A DNA stretch of 64,000 nucleotides from Bradyrhizobium iriomotense (GCF_018130765.1 NZ_JAFCJZ010000001.1:186001-250000); one strand, 5' to 3'; positions 1-9,252 are shown, counted from the first letter of the stretch. Numbers and translations: made by a program. Notes: generated by a model from the sequence alone, not told the origin.

Positions 1-246
1 CACAGGGGTCTCGTCAACTCAGCAGCGCCTCATCGCGCTGGCCATGACCTATCTTGCGCACAATTCTTGTGCAGTCAAGCGTCATGCCTACAGTTTAGAC
101 AGTTCTGCAGATCTTTCAAGTGCAGTGCAGCAAAATGCTGTTTCCCACAATCCGGGGAAACCCCCTTTTTTTGCGGGCCTGCCGTGCTAGAGGCATGCCG
201 ACAAATCACCCCTGCTCTTTCATTAGCAACTGAGTATTTGAGTCCT

Positions 247-1428
247 ATGGCGAAATCACAACGCACCGCTGTCGTCCTCGTGGCGGCCGGACGCGGCCTG
301 CGCGCCGGCGCCGGCGGGCCGAAGCAATATCGCGAGATCGGCGGCGTGCCTGTGATCTATCGTGCCATGGAAGCCTTCAGCCGCCATCCCGATGTGTTCG
401 CAGTGCAGCCGGTGGTGAACCCCGACGACAGCGCCATGTTCACGGCAGCGGTCGCAGGATTGAAACACGAGGCGCCGACCGATGGCGGCGCCACCCGGCA
501 GGCCTCGGTGCTCGCCGGTCTCGAAGCGCTGGCCAAGCACAAGCCGGACATCGTCCTGATCCACGACGCTGCGCGCCCGTTCGTCTCTGAAGGCGTGATC
601 TCGCGCGCGATCGAGGCGGCGAGCCGCACCGGTGCTGCGATTCCCACCGTTGCGGTCACCGACACCATCAAGCTCACCGGCGAGAGCGGCAATGTCGAGG
701 ACACGCCGGACCGGTCGCGCCTGCGGATCGCGCAGACGCCGCAATCCTTTCGTTTCGATGTCATCCTCGAGGCGCATCGTCGCGCGGCGAAGGACGGACG
801 CTCCGATTTCACCGACGATGCCGCGATTGCCGAATGGGCGGGATTGACGGTTGCAACCTTTGAAGGCGATGTTGCCAATATGAAGCTCACCACTCCCGAA
901 GACTTCGTGCGCGAGGAAGCGCGCCTGGCGGCCCAGCTCGGCGACATCAGGACCGGCACCGGCTATGACGTGCACGCCTTCGGCGAAGGCGACCATGTCA
1001 TGATCTGCGGCGTGCGCGTCCCGCACAGCAAGGGTTTCCTGGCGCATTCAGACGGCGATGTCGGCCTGCATGCGCTGGTCGATGCCATCCTTGGCGCATT
1101 GGCCGACGGCGACATCGGCTCGCACTTCCCGCCGAGCGACGCCAAGTGGAAGGGCGCCTCCTCCGACCAGTTCCTGAAATACGCCATCGAGCGCGTCACG
1201 GCGCGCGGCGGCCGTGTCGCCAACCTCGAGGTCACGCTGATCTGCGAGCGGCCGAAGATCGGTCCCTTGCGCGACACCATGCGCGCGCGCATCGCCGAGA
1301 TCTCAGGCGTCGACATCTCGCGCGTCGCGGTGAAGGCGACCACCAGCGAGCGGCTCGGCTTCACCGGCCGCGAGGAAGGCATCGCAGCCACCGCGAGCGC
1401 CACCATCCGTCTTCCCTGGAGCGCCTAG
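247..1428 (+). CDS. ispDF: Bifunctional IspD/IspF, MEP isoprenoid pathway
   Basis: This 393-residue protein joins two enzymes of the non-mevalonate isoprenoid pathway. The N-terminal half (about residues 1-225) is 2-C-methyl-D-erythritol 4-phosphate cytidylyltransferase, with a glycine-rich nucleotide loop (AAGRG..., then GGPKQY near residues 13-28). The C-terminal part (about 230-393) is MECDP synthase, with the metal-binding DVH at residues 241-243 and HSDGDVGLH at 267-275. The fused form is usual in alphaproteobacteria. The reading frame is open up to position 67, but the ATG at 247 is chosen because the IspD fold starts there and the upstream residues are cysteine-rich and unlike the family. 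The stop lies 3 bases before the next gene, so the two are probably cotranscribed. Confidence 0.95.
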   Translation: MAKSQRTAVVLVAAGRGLRAGAGGPKQYREIGGVPVIYRAMEAFSRHPDVFAVQPVVNPDDSAMFTAAVAGLKHEAPTDGGATRQASVLAGLEALAKHKPDIVLIHDAARPFVSEGVISRAIEAASRTGAAIPTVAVTDTIKLTGESGNVEDTPDRSRLRIAQTPQSFRFDVILEAHRRAAKDGRSDFTDDAAIAEWAGLTVATFEGDVANMKLTTPEDFVREEARLAAQLGDIRTGTGYDVHAFGEGDHVMICGVRVPHSKGFLAHSDGDVGLHALVDAILGALADGDIGSHFPPSDAKWKGASSDQFLKYAIERVTARGGRVANLEVTLICERPKIGPLRDTMRARIAEISGVDISRVAVKATTSERLGFTGREEGIAATASATIRLPWSA

Positions 1429-1431
1429 GTC

Positions 1432-2040
1432 ATGGGCGGCAGCGACGCACGCGCCCTCTCCCGCTCGCTGCTGGATTTGTGCCGAATGCGCAAGCTGACG
1501 ATCGCGACGGCGGAGTCCTGCACCGGCGGCCTCGTCGCCGGCGCACTAACCGACATCCCCGGCTCGTCCGACGTCATCGACCGCGGCTTCGTCACCTATT
1601 CCAATGACGCCAAACGCGCGATGCTTGGCGTCGAAGCCGGCACGCTGACGAATTTCGGCGCCGTCAGCAAGGAGACCGCGACCGCGATGGCGATCGGCGC
1701 ACTGGAGCGTGCGGATGTCGATCTCGCCGTCGCCATCACCGGCATCGCCGGCCCCGGCGGCGCCACGCCCGGCAAGCCGGTCGGTCTCGTGCACTTCGCC
1801 GCCGCCGCGCGCGATGGCCGCATCATCCACCGCGAGCACCGTTTTGGCGCGATCGGCCGCAGCGCCGTGCGCGCCCGCTCGGTGGTCGAGGCGCTGCGCA
1901 TGCTGATGGACCTCGCCCGCGGTCCGCAAGTTCAGGCCAAGCCGCAACGCACCGCCGCAAGCCGCTTGCGCCCGCGCGTCACCCGCTCGCCGCGCCGGCA
2001 TGCGGTGAAGCGCCGGCCGCCACGCTCGCCGCGGGGGTGA
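1432..2040 (+). CDS. pncC: CinA C-terminal-type nicotinamide-nucleotide amidase
   Basis: The 202-residue protein matches the stand-alone CinA C-terminal (PncC) family, which deamidates nicotinamide mononucleotide in the pyridine nucleotide salvage cycle. Visible family motifs are TAESCTGG near residues 26-33, the RGFVTYSN stretch, and GIAGPGGATPGKPVGLV in the middle. The last 40 residues are an Arg/Pro-rich basic tail (RPRVTRSPRRHAVKRR...) not typical of the family, so the tail may be a lineage-specific extension. The gene starts 3 bases after ispDF, which suggests translational coupling. The enzyme identity is a family-level call. Confidence 0.88.
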   Translation: MGGSDARALSRSLLDLCRMRKLTIATAESCTGGLVAGALTDIPGSSDVIDRGFVTYSNDAKRAMLGVEAGTLTNFGAVSKETATAMAIGALERADVDLAVAITGIAGPGGATPGKPVGLVHFAAAARDGRIIHREHRFGAIGRSAVRARSVVEALRMLMDLARGPQVQAKPQRTAASRLRPRVTRSPRRHAVKRRPPRSPRG

Positions 2041-2068
2041 GTCCGGACATCCGCGACAAAGGCGATCG

Positions 2069-2842
2069 ATGAAGTCCCTCTGGCTGAAGGTACCCCAGGC
2101 CAACCTGCTCTATCATGACGTCCCGGGGCGGGGCGTTCCGCTGGTCTTCGTTCATGGATTGGGGTGCGCGTCCTCCTCTGATTATCCGGCGGTCGCCGCC
2201 GATCCAGCCCTCGCCGGCAGACGCATGCTGCTGATCGATCTGCTCGGATCGGGTTTCAGCGATCGGCCCTCCGGCTTCGGCTACGCCATAGCGGACCATG
2301 CCAGCACCATTGTGGATGTCGTGACGCAGATCGCGCCTGAGGCCGTCGATCTCTTCGGTCATAGCATGGGTGGGGCGGTGACCATCGTGGCCGCCAAACT
2401 GCTCGGACGAGGCGTTCGCAATCTCATCCTGGCTGAACCCAATCTCGATCCCGGTGGCGGCGTCTCCAGCCGAAAGATCGCCGCGATGTCCGAGGCGGAC
2501 TACGTAGCGCGCGGACACGACGTCATGGTCAGAGCGTCAAGACTGGACGGCAATGTTGCCTGGGCCGCATCGCTCGCACTCAGCGCGCCTGTCGGGATTC
2601 ACCGCGCGGCGCGATCGCTCGTCGCCGGCAGCGATCCGACATGGCGTGCAGTGCTGCATGAACTGCCGATGCCGCGAACAGTGATCTTCGGCGAGTTGTC
2701 GCTGGCGGACGGTCCCGACGCGAAGCTGCTGCCGCAACAAGGCGTCAACGTTGCCGTGGTCTCGAACGCCGGACACGGGATCGCCGTGGATAATCCCGCA
2801 GGCCTCGCTGCCGCAATCGGCCGAGCGCTGCCGCGAAGTTGA
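2069..2842 (+). CDS. Alpha/beta-fold hydrolase
   Basis: A 257-residue alpha/beta hydrolase. It shows the oxyanion-region HGLGC motif (about residues 29-33), a nucleophile elbow GHSMGG with the catalytic serine, and a late GHGIAVDNP stretch that supplies the likely catalytic histidine. The strand order and length fit the Abhydrolase_1/6 families. No signal peptide is visible, so it should be cytoplasmic. It follows the pncC gene by 28 bases on the same strand and may be the last gene of that transcript. The substrate cannot be told from the sequence. Confidence 0.8.
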   Translation: MKSLWLKVPQANLLYHDVPGRGVPLVFVHGLGCASSSDYPAVAADPALAGRRMLLIDLLGSGFSDRPSGFGYAIADHASTIVDVVTQIAPEAVDLFGHSMGGAVTIVAAKLLGRGVRNLILAEPNLDPGGGVSSRKIAAMSEADYVARGHDVMVRASRLDGNVAWAASLALSAPVGIHRAARSLVAGSDPTWRAVLHELPMPRTVIFGELSLADGPDAKLLPQQGVNVAVVSNAGHGIAVDNPAGLAAAIGRALPRS

Positions 2843-2902
2843 GAATTCCGGCGCCTCAGGCCGCCAGCAGCGCGCTCGATTAGGTGGGACCGATGAAGCC
2901 GA

Positions 2903-3112
2903 CTATTGGCTGGCGGGAATTTCACGTTCACCCGGCTGCGCCGTTCGCTCCATCCGATAGATGACGGGAAGCTTTTGCTCGATCGCCTTCGCGAGCACCG
3001 TCCCCGTGGTCCGTCCGAGCTCTTTCGCGATCGTCGTGATCGGCTTGGTGCCTGCGAGCTTTCTGAGCCGGTTGAGGTCGTCCTCGCTCCACGATTGCTT
3101 CCAGCGCGCCAT
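2903..3112 (-). CDS. Small SANT/HTH-like DNA-binding protein, hypothetical
   Basis: A 69-residue basic protein. Its first 50 residues read like a short helix-turn-helix or SANT/Myb-like module: WSEDDLNRLRKLAG, then TTIAKELGRTTGTVLAKAIEQ, where a second and third helix are separated by a GRT turn. The frame is open to 3133, but the ATG at 3112 gives the cleaner start (MARWKQSWSEDD) and has GGAG just upstream. It is convergent with the hydrolase gene. Related small proteins are common in Bradyrhizobium-type genomes; the function is unknown. Confidence 0.65.
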   Translation of the reverse strand: MARWKQSWSEDDLNRLRKLAGTKPITTIAKELGRTTGTVLAKAIEQKLPVIYRMERTAQPGEREIPASQ

Positions 3113-3322
3113 ATCTCCAGGTCCCCACTCCACAAGCCTCCCCGCACCCGACTCAGACGTTAGTTGAATCTCTTATGAAATACAGCCCTTGCAGGTGTGC
3201 CACACGCGGCAAGGGGTGTTCCGTCACGGCTCCGCGTTTTGGCACAAACTGCACTTGTCACCTTCGACCGCGCGACGTCTGGATCCTTGATTATGCGCGC
3301 GGCTTGCGGGTGTCTGCCCATC

Positions 3323-3896
3323 CCTACAAGCCCTTGTGCTGCCCGTCGGCCAAAACACCCAGCCGGCGGGTCAATCCGCGCCCGCAGAGATATTCCACTT
3401 TACCGAAATTCGGCTTTGGCGTATTCCTGCGCCACCTCATCCCGGTCAGAGGGGCGTATCGCGATCGTCACGAAACGTGGGGTGAGCGGCGGTGGACGCT
3501 AGTCACATCGGCGCGACAGGCATCGCAGGGCGGGCAACCGTGAGCGAAGGCCATCGCGCACACGACCGATGTGATCCAGCGTACGGCAAAACCGTGTCGT
3601 CCTGGCGCCCGGGGTCTGTGCGCCAAGTCTTGCGGTGATGCGTCGGCCCGACCGGGCACGTGCATCCGAGATCTGCAAGGCGACGGGGGCAATAGTGCAT
3701 CGCTCCCCGGGGAGAGCACGGCATAAGCCGTCAAACCACTGTGCAGGGAAGGCCGTGTGTTGGGCTTCACCTGTATGCCGCTGTGCAGCCTCTTGTAGCG
3801 CAATCTTCGCACAGTGGACCGTGGGTGCCAGCCGGCACCCGGCCTTCCCTGCGCCCTCTGACAAGAGCGCGCGATGCGACGAAGCAAAGCTCGGAC
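3323..3896. repeat. 570-bp structured dispersed repeat, copy A (inverted relative to copy B)
   Basis: This stretch is repeated, in reverse orientation, at 23009-23577, with long blocks of near identity and a few small indels. The homology runs from ctacaagccc (here) to the gagctttgct side. It contains nested inverted repeats: 3743-3754 pairs perfectly with 3841-3852, 3736-3744 pairs with 3809-3817, and 3823-3829 pairs with 3834-3840. ORFs in several frames cross it, but their products are Arg/Cys/Ser-rich and differ in frame usage, so I do not call them genes. It looks like a non-coding mobile or structured element. The 3113-3322 stretch beside it holds nothing I recognise except a cccttgc/gcaaggg hairpin near 3187-3215. 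Confidence 0.8.
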
Positions 3897-4010
3897 GAAA
3901 CGCGTCGCGAGATTAAAGCGTCATGTCTGCTTTCCAAAAAGCACGCAATTCTCGTCGAAAACGATCGGGATCATAAATGTGCAGGCGCGACCAAACGTCG
4001 TCACACGTGC

Positions 4011-4072
4011 TTGATCTTGCGCAGGAAAATATTGGCGCAATAATGCCGCTCTACCTTGTGATCCGGAATCAA
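4011..4072 (+). promoter_or_regulatory. Possible FixK/FNR-like control region of the oxidase operon
   Basis: Upstream of the first cytochrome gene are TTGATCTTGCGCAG (4011-4024), which resembles a FixK2 box (TTGA-N6-GCAA) with one mismatch, and TTGTGATCCGGAATCAA (4056-4072), which has TGAT-N5-ATCA symmetry, one base wider than a canonical FNR box. There is also a ttgcgc/gcgcaa inverted repeat (4017-4022 with 4035-4040). None is a perfect match; redox control is inference from the operon's content. Confidence 0.2.
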
Positions 4073-4101
4073 CCGGACCAGTCTTGTGGAGGGCGACGAA
4101 A

Positions 4102-4809
4102 GTGTTCGCTCGCGCCGCGGCCTCGGCCGCCGTTATTGTCACTTTGGCCGCGTTTGATGGTGCGGCCGCACAAACGACCAATCAGCCGCCCGATACGATG
4201 GCGGCGCGGGTGGAGGCGTGTACGCCCTGCCACGGCAACAAGGGCGAAGGTACCAGCGACGTCTATTTCCCGCGGCTCGCCGGCAAGCCTGCCGGCTATC
4301 TCTACAACCAGCTCCTCGCCTTCCGCAGCGGCCGGCGTAAATATCCGCCGATGAACTATCTCCTGGAGTTTCTGCCCGATCCGTACCTGGAGGCGATGGC
4401 GGAGTATTTTGCCGGTGAGCATCCGCCGCTGCCGCAGCCGGCGCCGAGCGAGGTCAGCAAGGATGTGCTGGCGCAGGGCGAGTTGCTCGCCACCAGCGGC
4501 GATGCCGGCCGCAACATTCCGGCCTGCGTGAGCTGCCATGGTCCGGGACTGACGGGCATGCAGCCCGGCATTCCCGGCCTGCTCGGCCTCCGCGCCGCTT
4601 ACATCAGCGCCCAGCTCGGCGCCTGGCGCTACGGCAACCGCACGGCAAGGTCGCCCGACTGCATGCAGCTCGTCGCCGGTCATCTGACCGAGGCCGATGT
4701 CACCGCCGTTGCCGCCTGGCTCGCGACACGTCCCGCGCCCACCAACCCGGCCCCCGTGCCGAAAGGCACCTACGCGCTGCCGTTCGGCTGCGGCAGCCAG
4801 CCCAATTAA
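4102..4809 (+). CDS. Diheme cytochrome c (c4-like), exported
   Basis: A 235-residue exported diheme cytochrome c. Two heme-attachment motifs are visible, CTPCH in the N-terminal domain and CVSCH in the second, each followed by a cytochrome-c-like helix, as in c4/c553-type proteins that carry electrons in the periplasm. A signal peptide (ARAAASAAVIVTLAAFDGAAAQ) starts the protein. The frame is open from a TTG at 4084, but GTG at 4102 is preferred because GGAGG lies about 9 bases upstream of it. It is the first gene of the oxidase operon and its stop overlaps the next start by one base (TAATG). Confidence 0.85.
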   Translation: MFARAAASAAVIVTLAAFDGAAAQTTNQPPDTMAARVEACTPCHGNKGEGTSDVYFPRLAGKPAGYLYNQLLAFRSGRRKYPPMNYLLEFLPDPYLEAMAEYFAGEHPPLPQPAPSEVSKDVLAQGELLATSGDAGRNIPACVSCHGPGLTGMQPGIPGLLGLRAAYISAQLGAWRYGNRTARSPDCMQLVAGHLTEADVTAVAAWLATRPAPTNPAPVPKGTYALPFGCGSQPN

Positions 4810-6071
4810 TGAGGCGGATGATGGGCTCGAGACTGTCGATCACACTCCTCGCCCTCGCCGCGCTCACCACGCTCGCGCAGGGGCAGGACAAATCCCAAGA
4901 GAAGAGCAGCGACATCATCGCGCGCGGTGAATATCTCGCGCGCGCCGGCGACTGCACCGCCTGCCACACCGCGCCGGAAGGCCACCTGTTCGCCGGTGGT
5001 CGCGCCATGCCGACCCCGTTCGGCACGCTCTACACCTCCAACATCACGCCCGATCCGGAGACCGGGATCGGCAAATGGAGCGCCGATGATTTCTACAAGA
5101 CCATGCACAGCGGCCGCTTCCCGGATGGCGGGCTGATCTATCCGGCGATGCCGTTTGCGTCCTACACCAAGGTGACCCGCGCCGACAGCGACGCGATCTT
5201 CGCCTATCTGCGCTCGATCCCGCCGGTGAACCAGAGGAACAGGCCGCACGACCTCCGCTTCCCCTATGACAACCGCCAGCTCATCCTCGGCTGGCGCACG
5301 CTGTTTTTCCGCGAGGGCGAGTTCAAGCCCGACCCGACCAAGTCGGCGGAATGGAATCGCGGCGCTTATCTCGTCGAAGGCCTCGGCCATTGCAGCATGT
5401 GCCATTCGCCGATCAACGCGCTCGGCGGCACCTCGCAATCGGATGCCTTCAAGGGCGGCTTGATCCCGATGCAGAACTGGTACGCGCCATCCCTGACCTC
5501 CAACCGCGAGGCGGGACTCGGCGATTGGAGCATCAAGGACATCACCGATCTGCTCCAGACCGGCGTTTCGGCGCGGGGCGTGGTCTACGGCCCGATGGCC
5601 GAGGTCGTGCACAACAGCCTGCAATATCTCAGCGACGAGGATACCCGCGCGATGGCGGTGTACCTCAAGAGCATCGCAGAGCCCTCGCCTCCGCCGCCGC
5701 CAAGCTCGGCGCTGCCGACCACCGAGAGCAGCCTGCTGATCAGCCTCGGCAAAACCGTCTACGACAAGAACTGCGCGAGCTGCCACGGCACGCAGGGCGA
5801 AGGCAAGCCGCCGCACTGGCCGCCGCTCGCCAACAACCAGTCGATCGAGATGGAGTCGGCGGTCAACCCGATCCGCATGGTGCTCAATGGCGGTTATCCG
5901 CCTGGCACCAAGGGCAACCCGATGCCCTACGGCATGCCGCCTTTCGCCGGGCTGCTCTCCGACAACGAGGTCGCCGCCGTCGTTTCCTACATCCGCACCG
6001 CCTGGGGCAATCGCGGTACGCCGGTCTCGGCGCGCGAGGCCAACGAGCTGCGCTCCGCACCGCTGAACTGA
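4809..6071 (+). CDS. Triheme cytochrome c (alcohol-dehydrogenase cytochrome-subunit type)
   Basis: A 420-residue exported protein with three heme sites: CTACH (49-53), CSMCH (195-199) and CASCH (322-326). This three-domain arrangement is that of the cytochrome subunit of membrane-bound alcohol, gluconate and related dehydrogenases. Those normally sit beside a dehydrogenase gene; none is present here, and the partner is a terminal oxidase instead. An N-terminal hydrophobic segment (LSITLLALAALTTLAQG) is the export signal. Here it probably relays electrons from a quinol- or substrate-oxidising enzyme to the oxidase; that role is inference. Confidence 0.85.
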   Translation: MRRMMGSRLSITLLALAALTTLAQGQDKSQEKSSDIIARGEYLARAGDCTACHTAPEGHLFAGGRAMPTPFGTLYTSNITPDPETGIGKWSADDFYKTMHSGRFPDGGLIYPAMPFASYTKVTRADSDAIFAYLRSIPPVNQRNRPHDLRFPYDNRQLILGWRTLFFREGEFKPDPTKSAEWNRGAYLVEGLGHCSMCHSPINALGGTSQSDAFKGGLIPMQNWYAPSLTSNREAGLGDWSIKDITDLLQTGVSARGVVYGPMAEVVHNSLQYLSDEDTRAMAVYLKSIAEPSPPPPPSSALPTTESSLLISLGKTVYDKNCASCHGTQGEGKPPHWPPLANNQSIEMESAVNPIRMVLNGGYPPGTKGNPMPYGMPPFAGLLSDNEVAAVVSYIRTAWGNRGTPVSAREANELRSAPLN

Positions 6072-6079
6072 GATCCGTC

Positions 6080-6256
6080 ATGATCAATTCCGATCCGCCG
6101 ACCAGCCCAGCCGCCGCCGACCAGGCCGTCGAGGAGGTCGTGGCGCAAGGCCCCTCCGGCGCGCTTCTGCTCGCCGGCATCGCCACCGCCTGCGTCGTCG
6201 CGATGTGGCTCGCCTTCTACCTGTTCGTCTTCCTGCCGCGCGGGCCGCTGCAATGA
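6080..6256 (+). CDS. Small single-helix membrane protein, oxidase subunit IIa-like
   Basis: A 58-residue protein with one strong membrane helix (GALLLAGIATACVVAMWLAFYLFVFLP) near its C-terminus. It starts 8 bases after the triheme cytochrome gene and its stop overlaps the start of the subunit II gene (ATGA). In ba3-type oxidases a one-helix accessory subunit (IIa) accompanies subunits I and II, so by size, topology and position this is the likely counterpart. No sequence motif proves it. Confidence 0.7.
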   Translation: MINSDPPTSPAAADQAVEEVVAQGPSGALLLAGIATACVVAMWLAFYLFVFLPRGPLQ

Positions 6257-6828
6257 GCACTGAGGAAACCCATGGAAACGGCAGCGCCAGCGCCGAGGTC
6301 GCGGCCCGCGTCGAGCGGCGCTGGGCGACCATCGCCGTGATCATCATCGTGATGATGGCAGTGCTGGCGGCATTCGCCGGCATCCATCGCGCAACCATGC
6401 CGCAGCCGCGCGTCGAGACCACCGATCCCTCGCGCATTCATCTGTCCGGCGAGTTCGTCGAGAGCAATCTCGGCAGCGTGCTGGAGGCCAATGGCAATGT
6501 GACCGTGCGCGCGATCGGCCAGCAATATTCCTTCACGCCGGCCTGCATCGTGGTGCCCGTGGACACGCCGATCACGCTGCGTGCCACCAGCGCCGACGTC
6601 GTGCACGGCATCCTGATCCAGGGCACCAATATCAACACCATGCTGGTGCCGGGCTACATTTCCGAGCAACTGATGCGCTTCGCGAGAACCGGCGACTATC
6701 TGATGCCCTGCCAGGAGTTCTGTTCCTTCGGCCATGAGGGCATGTGGGGCAAGGTCAGGGTGATCGACAAGGCCGAGTTCGCGGGTCGTGCGAAGGGTGG
6801 CGGGAGGCTGAGCTGTGTTGGTCAATAG
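6253..6828 (+). CDS. Heme-copper oxidase subunit II with CuA site (ba3-like)
   Basis: A 191-residue subunit II with one N-terminal membrane helix (about residues 25-45) and a periplasmic cupredoxin domain. The CuA ligands are complete: C153, C157, H161 and M164 in CQEFCSFGHEGM, with the upstream histidine at H118 (VVHGILI). The short single-helix form matches B-family (ba3) oxidases rather than the two-helix A-family subunit II. It receives electrons from the operon's cytochromes and passes them to subunit I. The 3' end overlaps the subunit I start by 14 bases. Confidence 0.92.
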   Translation: MSTEETHGNGSASAEVAARVERRWATIAVIIIVMMAVLAAFAGIHRATMPQPRVETTDPSRIHLSGEFVESNLGSVLEANGNVTVRAIGQQYSFTPACIVVPVDTPITLRATSADVVHGILIQGTNINTMLVPGYISEQLMRFARTGDYLMPCQEFCSFGHEGMWGKVRVIDKAEFAGRAKGGGRLSCVGQ

Positions 6829-8437
6829 AAGGCTCATTCTCGCTCATTTCTGGCTGGCCTTTGCCGTGTTTGGCATCGCGCTGACGCTCGGCGCCTGGCA
6901 GATGTTCATCCGCAGCCCGATCGGGACCTGGCTCTCTAACCCTGAGCTCTACTACCGCTCGCTGACCGCCCACGGCACGGTGATGGGCTATGTGTTCCCG
7001 ACCCTGGTGGCGATGGGTTTTGGCTACGCCATCAGCGAGTCCGCGCTGGAGCAGCGCCTCGTCGGCGTGCGCTGGGCCTGGACCGGCTTCTGGCTGATCG
7101 TCATCGGCAGCGTCATGGCGGTGATTCCAGTCGCGTTGGGGCGCGCCTCGGTGCTCTACACCTTCTATCCGCCGCTGATCGGCAACGTCTTCTACTATCT
7201 CGGCGTCGTGCTGGTCGTGGTCGGCTCCTGGATCTGGGTCGCGCTAATGGCGGTCAATTTGCGCGTCTGGCGCAAGGCCCATCCCGGCGCGCCGGTGCCG
7301 CTCGCCATGTTCGCCAATGTCGCCGGCTCCTATCTGTGGGCCTGGACCGCCGTCGGCGCCGCGCTCGAGCTGCTGCTCCAGATCACTCCCGTCGCGGCCG
7401 GGCTGAAGGCGACGATCGATGCCGGCCTCGCCCGCGTCTTCTTCTCCTGGACGCTGCACGCCATCGTCTATTTCTGGCTGATGCCGACCTATATCGCCTA
7501 TTACACCATCGTGCCGCGCGCGATTGGCGGCCGGGTCTATTCCGACAGCATGGCCCGGATCTCCTTCATCCTGTTCCTGGTGGTGGCGATGCCGATCGGC
7601 ATGCACCACACCTTTGCCGATCCGATGGTCGGCGCCGGATTCAAGTTCATCCATTCGGCCTTCACGGCGCTGGTCGCGCTGCCGACGCTGCTGACGGTGT
7701 TCACGATCTGCGCCTCGGTCGAGATCGCAGCGCGCCTGCGCGGCGGCCGCGGCATGTTCGGCTGGATCAGGGCCCTGCCCTGGGACAATCCGATGATGCT
7801 GGCGCTGGCCTTCTCCTTCGTCATGCTCGGCTTCGGCGGCGCCGGCGGCCTCATCAACATGAGCTATCAGCTCGATGCGTCGATCCACAACACGCAGTGG
7901 ATCACCGGCCATTTCCACCTGATCTTCGGCGGCGCCATCGTGATCATGTACTTTGCGATCGCCTATGATCTGTGGCCGCATCTGACCGGACGCGAGCTGA
8001 TCGACCTCCGACTGATCCGCACCCAGCTCTGGCTGTGGTTCCTCGGCATGATCGTCACCACGTTCCCGTGGCACTGGGTCGGCATCCTCGGCATGCCGCG
8101 CCGCATGGCCTATTTCGACTTCGGCGATCCCGCCATCGCGCCGCAGGCGCTCTCGGTCACCTTCTCCGCAATCGGCGGCTTCATCCTGCTGACCTCAGGC
8201 ATCCTGTTCCTGGTCATCCTCGCCCGCGGCATGCGCGCACCTCAGGCCGACGCCGGCCCCTATCGCTTTGCGCTGGCCGTGCATCAGCCGGCGACCGTGC
8301 CGATTGCGCTCAACACCCACGCGCTGTGGGTGGCGCTGATGATCGCGCTCACCCTCACCAATTACGGCTACCCGATCCTGACGCTCGCGATGACCGAGGG
8401 CACGTCAGTGCCGGCCGTCTATGTGGGAGCGCAATGA
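6815..8437 (+). CDS. Heme-copper oxidase subunit I (B-family, ba3-like)
   Basis: A 540-residue polytopic catalytic subunit that reduces oxygen to water at a heme-CuB centre. Visible ligands are H53 (low-spin heme, HGTVMGYV), H215 with Y219 (CuB and the cross-linked tyrosine region, HAIVYFWLMPTY), the H264-H265 pair, and H366/H368 (HFHLIFGG) for the high-spin and low-spin hemes. The HxxVYFWLxPxY pattern and the short loops are those of ba3-type enzymes, which usually have high oxygen affinity. The start is GTG at 6815, inside the subunit II gene. Confidence 0.93.
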   Translation: MLVNRRLILAHFWLAFAVFGIALTLGAWQMFIRSPIGTWLSNPELYYRSLTAHGTVMGYVFPTLVAMGFGYAISESALEQRLVGVRWAWTGFWLIVIGSVMAVIPVALGRASVLYTFYPPLIGNVFYYLGVVLVVVGSWIWVALMAVNLRVWRKAHPGAPVPLAMFANVAGSYLWAWTAVGAALELLLQITPVAAGLKATIDAGLARVFFSWTLHAIVYFWLMPTYIAYYTIVPRAIGGRVYSDSMARISFILFLVVAMPIGMHHTFADPMVGAGFKFIHSAFTALVALPTLLTVFTICASVEIAARLRGGRGMFGWIRALPWDNPMMLALAFSFVMLGFGGAGGLINMSYQLDASIHNTQWITGHFHLIFGGAIVIMYFAIAYDLWPHLTGRELIDLRLIRTQLWLWFLGMIVTTFPWHWVGILGMPRRMAYFDFGDPAIAPQALSVTFSAIGGFILLTSGILFLVILARGMRAPQADAGPYRFALAVHQPATVPIALNTHALWVALMIALTLTNYGYPILTLAMTEGTSVPAVYVGAQ

Positions 8438-9252
8438 TGAGCGCGCGCGACCTCTTCACCTTCAGCAATCCGCATTTCACGCGAGGCGTTGGCATTACCG
8501 CTGCGATTCTGATCGTGACGGCGATTGTGGGCTTCATCGTGCTGCCCTTCGCCCAGCCCTGGGTCCAGTTCGCCAATGTTTGGGACGCGATCTGCAGCGC
8601 CGCCGGCGTGCCGCAGCGTGCGGCGAACGTCACAGCGCCTGAACAGGTAAAGCGCCTGTCGGAGGTCGTGCTCACGTCGAATACGCTGTCACGCCCGAGC
8701 CAGGAGGCGATCGGCCGCGGCGCCACGCTGGCGCAGCGCTGCGCGATCTGCCACGGCCCCACCGGCATCAGCCGTGCGGACTCGCCGAACCTCGCCGGCC
8801 AGTATGCGGCGGTGATCTACAAGGAGCTGCACGATTTCCGTTCGGGCGCCCGCACCAATGCCGTGATGTCGCCCTTTGCCGTCAATCTGACGGATCAGGA
8901 GATCGCCGACCTCTCGCTCTACTATGCCTACCTGCCGCGGCTGCCCGCCTATCACCCGACGCCGCAGCTGCCAAAACCGAACATCGTCATCTACGGCGCG
9001 CCGATGCGCGGGATCGCGCCCTGTGGCTCCTGTCACGGCAGCCTCGACAACAAGACCGGCAGCCCGTGGCTCGAAGGCCAGTCTGAGGCCTATATGAAGG
9101 CGCAGCTCCAGGCCTTCGCCTCCGGCGAGCGCCGCAACGACATCAGCCAGCAGATGCGCAACATCGCCCGCGCGTTGACACCGCAGGAGATCGAGCAGGC
9201 CGCGGCGTATTACGCCTCGCAGCCGCCCGATGTGGTGAAGGCGGTGGATTGA
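8434..9252 (+). CDS. Membrane-anchored diheme cytochrome c (c4-like)
   Basis: A 272-residue protein with an uncleaved-looking N-terminal membrane helix (GITAAILIVTAIVGFIVLPFA) and two cytochrome domains with CAICH and CGSCH heme sites. It starts by ATGA overlap with subunit I and ends the operon. It is the likely immediate electron donor or a bound cytochrome subunit of the oxidase. Its stop codon abuts the stop codon of the convergent COQ10-like gene with no bases between them. Confidence 0.87.
   Translation: MMSARDLFTFSNPHFTRGVGITAAILIVTAIVGFIVLPFAQPWVQFANVWDAICSAAGVPQRAANVTAPEQVKRLSEVVLTSNTLSRPSQEAIGRGATLAQRCAICHGPTGISRADSPNLAGQYAAVIYKELHDFRSGARTNAVMSPFAVNLTDQEIADLSLYYAYLPRLPAYHPTPQLPKPNIVIYGAPMRGIAPCGSCHGSLDNKTGSPWLEGQSEAYMKAQLQAFASGERRNDISQQMRNIARALTPQEIEQAAAYYASQPPDVVKAVD

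Noticed and set aside
3499..3864. ORFs across the 570-bp repeats (both copies)
   Set aside because: The products (for example ...ARSGRRITARLGAQTPGAR...) are conserved only because the DNA is repeated. Both copies are crossed by several overlapping frames, and the structure is better explained by base pairing.
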